From Caenimonas koreensis DSM 17982 (GTDB taxonomy: Bacteria > Pseudomonadota > Gammaproteobacteria > Burkholderiales > Burkholderiaceae_C), in the NCBI RefSeq assembly GCF_009646335.1, contig NZ_WJBU01000010.1, forward strand, positions 124,001 through 188,000: a stretch of DNA of 64,000 nucleotides, in the 5' to 3' direction. A program made the translations under genes and the position numbers. This document shows, piece by piece, positions 59,903-64,000 of this stretch. Position 1 is the first letter of the stretch. Each line of letters starts with the position of its first letter. Below the pieces are notes generated by a model. It was not told the DNA's origin and did no database searches. It worked only from the letters and a program-made list of their open reading frames with translations.

Positions 59903-62054
59903 TTTCGGTAGTTTCGACTGAGCGCGTGTCCGATACGATTTCGCCGTGCTCGATCCGAACCACCCGATCCGCGAGACTGATCGTTTCCTGGCGGTGCGCG
60001 ACCGTCACGCGCGTAATGTTCATCGAACGAATGTTTTCCATGATGCGGCGCTCACTGGCTTGGTCCAGCTGACTTGTCGCTTCGTCGAGAATAAGAATCG
60101 AGGGTCCGTGGTAGAGGGCGCGGGCGATCAGGATGCGCTGCTTCTGGCCGCCCGAAAGTCCGCTTCCCACTGTGCCTGCGAACGTGAAGTAGCCCATCGG
60201 CATGCGACAGATGTCGTCGTGTATGGCCGCAGCTCTTGCGCATCTCTCGATTTCCTCCATGTCAGGGTCGAGGTCGAAGAAGCTGATGTTGTCGAGAATA
60301 CTGCCCGCGAACAGATGATCTTCCTGCAACACTGATGCCACCTCGCGCCGGTACGCTTCCACGCCGTACGACTTGAGCGTTTTGCCGTCGACACGCATCG
60401 CGCCTTCCTGCGGTGTCGATAGGCCCACGAGCACTTTGACCAGCGTCGATTTGCCGGAACCCGACGGTCCTGTGAGCACGATGCTTTCACCGCGGTCGAT
60501 CTGCAAAGACAGGCCCTTCAGGATCCATGGTTCGTCGAACCCGGCTCGCACGCTGATGTTTTCTAGGTGGATGGTCGGCGGTAATTCGGAGCGTGGCCTC
60601 GCTTCGGCCGCAATCTCGTCACGCGGCTCCCTCACTTCGTGGACTACATCCGCTATGCGTTCGAAGTGGACGCTCAAGAGCTTGTAGTCGAAGGCCCTTT
60701 CGATGGCGAGCAGGACCCGTTGGAAGAGTTGCTCGCGGTAGCTGATGTACGCGACCAGCATGCCGGCGGTGAACTTCCTGTCGACGACCGCCATACCAGC
60801 GAGTACGACCACGATCACGCGCTCGATCCCGCTCGAAAGAAAGATCAGAGTCTGCTGCAGCGTCAAAAGCCGAGCCGCTCGGGTTTCCGCATTGACCATG
60901 TCGACGAGCTTGTTTTCCCAAGCGATATGGCGCTGCGCTTCCCTGCCGAAAAGCTTGACACTTTGGATCCCGCGGGCAGTCTCGATAAGGTAGCTGCGTT
61001 GCTGAGATTCAGCAAGTAGCTGCTCGGCCCCCAATTCCCGCAGACGCCTCAGAAACGCGGCCTTGATGGCGATGCACAGGGCCACACCGGCGAGGCTGAT
61101 CGCCGCCAGGGCGGGGCTGTAGAGAAACATAGTCGCCAGAATGACGACTGCGAAGACCCCGTCGAGGGCTGCGTCCGTGAATTGCTGCGACAAGATGCGC
61201 CTGACCGCCGAGATCGACTCGAAGCGCGCGACGATATCTGCGGGATTTCGCGTCTCGAAGTACGAGGTCGGCAGTCTGACAAGGTGCGCGAACGTGTTGC
61301 TCAACCATTGCATCATCAGCTGCATCGTGCTGTTGGTGCTCACCCAGCTTCGCGCGCAAAAGATTGCGGCGTGCAGCGCGACCAGCAGGGAGAAGCCGAT
61401 GCCGATCGTGATCAGGAGATCGGAATTGGTAGTCGATACTGCTTCGTCGACGACCCATTGAATCATGATGGGGCCGGTGAGCGACAGCAGTTGCGCGACA
61501 AGGCCCACTCCCAGCAGAAGGGCGATGGCCGGTGCCGCACCGCGGACAGTACCAACCACATCGGTGAAGCCGATGGGCACTCTCTTTGACGGCAAGATCT
61601 CGGTGGGAAGGGGTGAAACTTCGAGGGCAATGCCCGTGAAGTGGCGAGATGCCTCGTCAAAGGAGATTTTCCTGCGACCCGCAGCGGGATCATGAACGAC
61701 AAGGGTGTCGCCTCGCACAGACTTGAGGACTACGAAATGCTTCATGTCCCAGTGCAACACGCATGGCATGACTAGCTCAGCGAGCTTCGACATCGGCACT
61801 TTTAATGGCCGACTGGAGAAGCCCATTCGTGATGCCATCGCAATCATGCTGCGCAGTGTCAAACCGCGCGTGGAGATTGGAAAGCTGCGCCTCAGCTCGG
61901 CGATGTCGATGGGGCGCCCATGGAAGGAGGCGACCATTGCGAGGCAAGTGAGGCCGCATTCTGCGGTGGCTCCTTGCAGCAGTAGCGGTAGCTGCTTTCG
62001 CCCAAAGAACGAAAGGCTGCCCAAAAAATCTTGTGCGCGGTGGCTGAGTGTCAT
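59880..62054 (-). CDS. Peptidase-containing ABC exporter (C39 peptidase, membrane domain, ATPase)
   Basis: A 724 aa PCAT-type transporter. The C39 domain carries C33 (AECGLTC), H106 (MKHFVVL) and D122 (VHDPAAG), so it should cut double-glycine leaders. Six membrane helices occupy about residues 165-430. The ATPase has Walker A GPSGSGKST near 527, signature LSGGQKQRILIARAL and Walker B LILDEATSQLD. It would cut and export the small peptide encoded at 63406-63567 together with the HlyD adaptor encoded just upstream. Confidence 0.93.
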   Translation of the reverse strand: MTLSHRAQDFLGSLSFFGRKQLPLLLQGATAECGLTCLAMVASFHGRPIDIAELRRSFPISTRGLTLRSMIAMASRMGFSSRPLKVPMSKLAELVMPCVLHWDMKHFVVLKSVRGDTLVVHDPAAGRRKISFDEASRHFTGIALEVSPLPTEILPSKRVPIGFTDVVGTVRGAAPAIALLLGVGLVAQLLSLTGPIMIQWVVDEAVSTTNSDLLITIGIGFSLLVALHAAIFCARSWVSTNSTMQLMMQWLSNTFAHLVRLPTSYFETRNPADIVARFESISAVRRILSQQFTDAALDGVFAVVILATMFLYSPALAAISLAGVALCIAIKAAFLRRLRELGAEQLLAESQQRSYLIETARGIQSVKLFGREAQRHIAWENKLVDMVNAETRAARLLTLQQTLIFLSSGIERVIVVVLAGMAVVDRKFTAGMLVAYISYREQLFQRVLLAIERAFDYKLLSVHFERIADVVHEVREPRDEIAAEARPRSELPPTIHLENISVRAGFDEPWILKGLSLQIDRGESIVLTGPSGSGKSTLVKVLVGLSTPQEGAMRVDGKTLKSYGVEAYRREVASVLQEDHLFAGSILDNISFFDLDPDMEEIERCARAAAIHDDICRMPMGYFTFAGTVGSGLSGGQKQRILIARALYHGPSILILDEATSQLDQASERRIMENIRSMNITRVTVAHRQETISLADRVVRIEHGEIVSDTRSVETTEIEYEQSL

Positions 62055-62065
62055 CGGGCGTGCGT

Positions 62066-63358
62066 CTACGAATTCGGGAACCAGCGCCGCACAGGGTCGA
62101 TCAGCGTGAAGATGATTCGACGTTTCTCGAGCGGAACGACGACATCGATCGGCATGTCGCTGCGCAGGGGAAGTTTGCCGCCGTTGAATTCCACGAATTG
62201 GTTCTTCAGTCGCGCGGTCGCAAGGAATCGGACCTGGGCTGGCAGCGGTCGGGCGTCGGCTGGCGCCTTCGCATCAAAAGATGCGAGAGAGACATCCTTG
62301 ATGATCGCTGGCTGCTGGCCGAATTTTCTGTACGGGTAAGCGGCGAATCGGATCATCACCTCGTCACCCGATTTCACGAAGCCAACGGCTTCTGGCGGTA
62401 CCAACACCTCCGCCTCAAATTCCCCATTTGCCGGAATGATCTGCGCGACCTGGTCATTGGCGGCGACGCTTTGACCCGCGCGATAGGCGAGGCCAGTGGC
62501 AATGCCGTCCATGGGCGCGACCAGCACGTATTCGGTCTTCATGGCGGCATCGCGTCGTTCGTGGTCCAGCTGGGCAATAGAACGATCGGTATTGGACCTC
62601 TGTCTGCGTTCATCTGAAACAAGGGTCAGTCGCTCGGCGTGAAGGGCTTCTAGATCGCGCGTTTGTTGGAGGATGGCCCGGTCGAGCGTCGACAGTTTTT
62701 GTAGTTGTTCGACGCGGTCTGCCTCTTTTTCTTCAACGCGAGCCTCGCTGTAGAACCCCTCCTTGACCAGCCCCCGCGCTCGGGCAAGAGCTCTTTCGGC
62801 CAAGGCCACACGAGCCCCTTGCAGCTTTAGCTGCTCGTGAAGGTGGCCCAATTCGGCGTTCAGAATTGTTTGCCGGGCATCGAGCGACTTCAGGCGGTGC
62901 GCGGTTTCATTCTGAATCTGGGGCAGCTCCTCGACCATGCTCTTGCGGATCGAGCGGAACAGTTCGGGCGAGTCGGCTCCACCGTAAGAGCCTTGCGACG
63001 CTTGCGCTGCGACGCGAAGCGTGAATAGAACGTCTCCCTGCTTGACGCTCTGGCCCTCCGATACGTGCGACAGCGCAATAACTGCAGCAGTGGGTGCCAC
63101 GATCCGGGATGAACCCAGTATCGGTCGCAGGCGCCCGATGGCCACCGTGTGTTGTTCATATTGAAAGGTCGCCGCGAAGACGACCAGCAACACTGCGATC
63201 AGTGCGACGACAAGGCCGAAGATGAAGTAGTGCTTCTCAAGGCGAATCTGCACTTCCCCAAAAAAAGTGTCGGTAGACGATCCGACCGCCTCAATTCGAA
63301 AGGGTGGTTGTCCGGAAGGGCGTGATTGCAAGCAGACCTCAAATCGTTGGTTGCCCAC
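62066..63358 (-). CDS. HlyD-family periplasmic adaptor
   Basis: 430 aa from GTG 63358. One membrane segment (about residues 45-68, FIFGLVVALIAVLLVVFAA) is followed by a lipoyl half (RIVAPTAAVIALSHVSEGQ), a long coiled coil at about 145-275, the second lipoyl half (VLVAPMDGIATGLAYRAGQS) and a beta-barrel. It bridges the ABC exporter to an outer-membrane channel encoded elsewhere. Its GTG lies inside one arm of a perfect 11-base hairpin, so translation may be held back relative to the peptide gene. Confidence 0.9.
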   Translation of the reverse strand: MGNQRFEVCLQSRPSGQPPFRIEAVGSSTDTFFGEVQIRLEKHYFIFGLVVALIAVLLVVFAATFQYEQHTVAIGRLRPILGSSRIVAPTAAVIALSHVSEGQSVKQGDVLFTLRVAAQASQGSYGGADSPELFRSIRKSMVEELPQIQNETAHRLKSLDARQTILNAELGHLHEQLKLQGARVALAERALARARGLVKEGFYSEARVEEKEADRVEQLQKLSTLDRAILQQTRDLEALHAERLTLVSDERRQRSNTDRSIAQLDHERRDAAMKTEYVLVAPMDGIATGLAYRAGQSVAANDQVAQIIPANGEFEAEVLVPPEAVGFVKSGDEVMIRFAAYPYRKFGQQPAIIKDVSLASFDAKAPADARPLPAQVRFLATARLKNQFVEFNGGKLPLRSDMPIDVVVPLEKRRIIFTLIDPVRRWFPNS

Positions 63359-63388
63359 GCCTTTTTTTCCGCAGAGGAAGGCGTGGGC
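63353..63388 (-). promoter_or_regulatory. Hairpin between peptide gene and hlyD covering the hlyD start
   Basis: GCCCACGCCTT (63353-63363) is exactly complementary to AAGGCGTGGGC (63378-63388) with a 14-base loop. Read on the transcribed strand, the 3' arm contains the GTG start of hlyD and the AAGG just before it. It could lower exporter translation or protect the upstream peptide message. Confidence 0.7.
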
Positions 63389-63405
63389 GTGAGTACGACT
63401 CCCCG

Positions 63406-63567
63406 TCAGTTCGGCCCTTGCTGGTAGTGGTAGGTCAGTCCACCACCAACGTTTTCCGCGGTCTCCAGCGACAGCTCCTCGATGCGATCGATCGCTGCTT
63501 TGTCGAGCGGCTTGACCGTATCAGCAAGCGGAGCGTCTTGGACCAGGTCTAGTTTCTTGTCGTTCAT
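63406..63567 (-). CDS. Double-glycine-leader peptide precursor with ultra-short core
   Basis: 53 aa from ATG 63567, preceded by AAAGGG at a good distance. An acidic leader (MNDKKLDLVQDAPL...) ends in LSLETAENVGGG. Taking the third glycine as position -1 puts L at -12, S at -11 and V at -4, as in C39-type leaders. The remaining core is only LTYHYQQGPN. There is no YcaO, LanM or radical SAM enzyme near. Directly downstream are an HlyD adaptor and a C39-peptidase exporter, which fits export of this peptide. Activity (bacteriocin, signal, metal binder) is unknown. Confidence 0.8.
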   Translation of the reverse strand: MNDKKLDLVQDAPLADTVKPLDKAAIDRIEELSLETAENVGGGLTYHYQQGPN

Positions 63568-64000
63568 GTTTCCCTTTCGGCAATTGCCCAAAATCGGGCC
63601 ATGCAATTCTATTGGACTAAATCGTGCTGTTTGTGCTTTCTTTATTACTACAAATGAGCTGCATTTTTTGCCGAGATGGGTGCATGCCCAATGCTTTCGC
63701 AGGAGGCCGGATCCAAGCAGTACCCGCTCGCACGGGTTCGACCAGTTCGACTTCGTGCCAGGCCCGCTTGAGCAGGGGGCAAATACGAAACCATTAGAGT
63801 AGAGGCGACACGCAGCCGTCGTGAATGACAGCTGCCATAGATGCACCACCAAGTTGACATCGCCGCCGCCCCCGGCGTTAGCACGCCTGTCAAAGTACTT
63901 GGGCCTATCGACCAGCCGTTACCAGTTCGCTCTGGCTCCTTGAACGTGAGCTCGCATCGTTCTTATGCTCTCGAACAAATTGAGGTCGCCTTACCAGTCT
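63568..64000. other. Upstream region of the peptide operon; no gene supported
   Basis: The first 120 bases are clearly AT-richer than the rest of the window and should hold the operon promoter. A perfect palindrome GGCAATTGCC (63579-63588) lies just upstream of the peptide ribosome site and could be an operator. Short frames on both strands (such as 63648-63893 minus and 63482-63802 plus) show no recognisable domain. I see nothing else. Confidence 0.45.

Noticed and set aside
63648..63893. 81-codon minus-strand frame upstream of the peptide gene, considered as a second peptide precursor
   Set aside because: No double-glycine leader, no ribosome site and no recognisable domain.
1..64000. CRISPR arrays, rRNA and tRNA genes
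   Set aside because: No regularly spaced repeats, no cloverleaf-like segments with conserved tRNA arms and no rRNA-like stretches were found by reading the sequence.

Overview
The window is high-GC chromosomal DNA, most likely from a Burkholderiales bacterium of the Comamonadaceae type. This is inferred from the gene content: a system I cytochrome c maturation operon, a Bug/TctC periplasmic binding protein, VanB-type reductase and FCD-GntR aromatic catabolism genes, type-II NADH dehydrogenase, FNR/HemN and a Tn402/Tn5053-type transposon. No rRNA, tRNA or CRISPR array was seen.

Layout. 1-2250: end of a ccm operon (ccmF tail, ccmG, ccmH, ccmI). 2360-7745: lone receiver domain, FNR-type regulator, PilT/PilU-like and GspE/PilB-like ATPases, hemerythrin. 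7770-8385: vapBC-like toxin-antitoxin pair. 8555-12657: Rieske oxygenase, reductase, class II aldolase and GntR regulator, with a palindromic operator in front. 12640-16950: two tandem copies of a large unrecognised gene, carrying the scar of the duplication. 16925-21735: Bug protein, BciA-like reductase, YeeE/YedE transporter, patatin, cupin. 21812-25004: 3-hydroxybutyrate dehydrogenase and NDH-2 facing a LysR regulator. 25029-40898: a mixed housekeeping/accessory stretch (DUF427, hydrolases, DUF2868 protein, acyltransferase, dodecin, PhlG-like hydrolase with TetR, beta-lactamase-like protein, hemN). 42949-53737: a complete Tn402/Tn5053-family transposon with a lead/heavy-metal (pbr-like) cargo. 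It splits an MBL/beta-CASP nuclease-type gene whose halves lie at 42194-42948 and 53738-54346. 54455-56912: small gene, CrtC/AttH-like lipocalin, quinone oxidoreductase. 56965-63567: a compact minus-strand operon.

The most novel-looking part is that last operon. It begins with a 53-residue peptide that has a double-glycine leader and a core of only about ten residues. It continues with an HlyD adaptor, a C39-peptidase ABC exporter, an MBL-fold hydrolase, an APH-like kinase and a histidine phosphatase, mostly overlapping. I read it as an unusual ultra-short secreted peptide system with built-in tailoring, immunity or control enzymes; its function is not known from the sequence.

A second theme is oxygen control. 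Perfect FNR boxes precede hemerythrin, hemN and the divergent MBL/small-gene pair, and an FNR protein with the expected cysteines and recognition helix is encoded at 2771-3565. A third theme is regulation by clear palindromes beside their likely regulators (GntR, LysR, TetR, VapB, PbrR).
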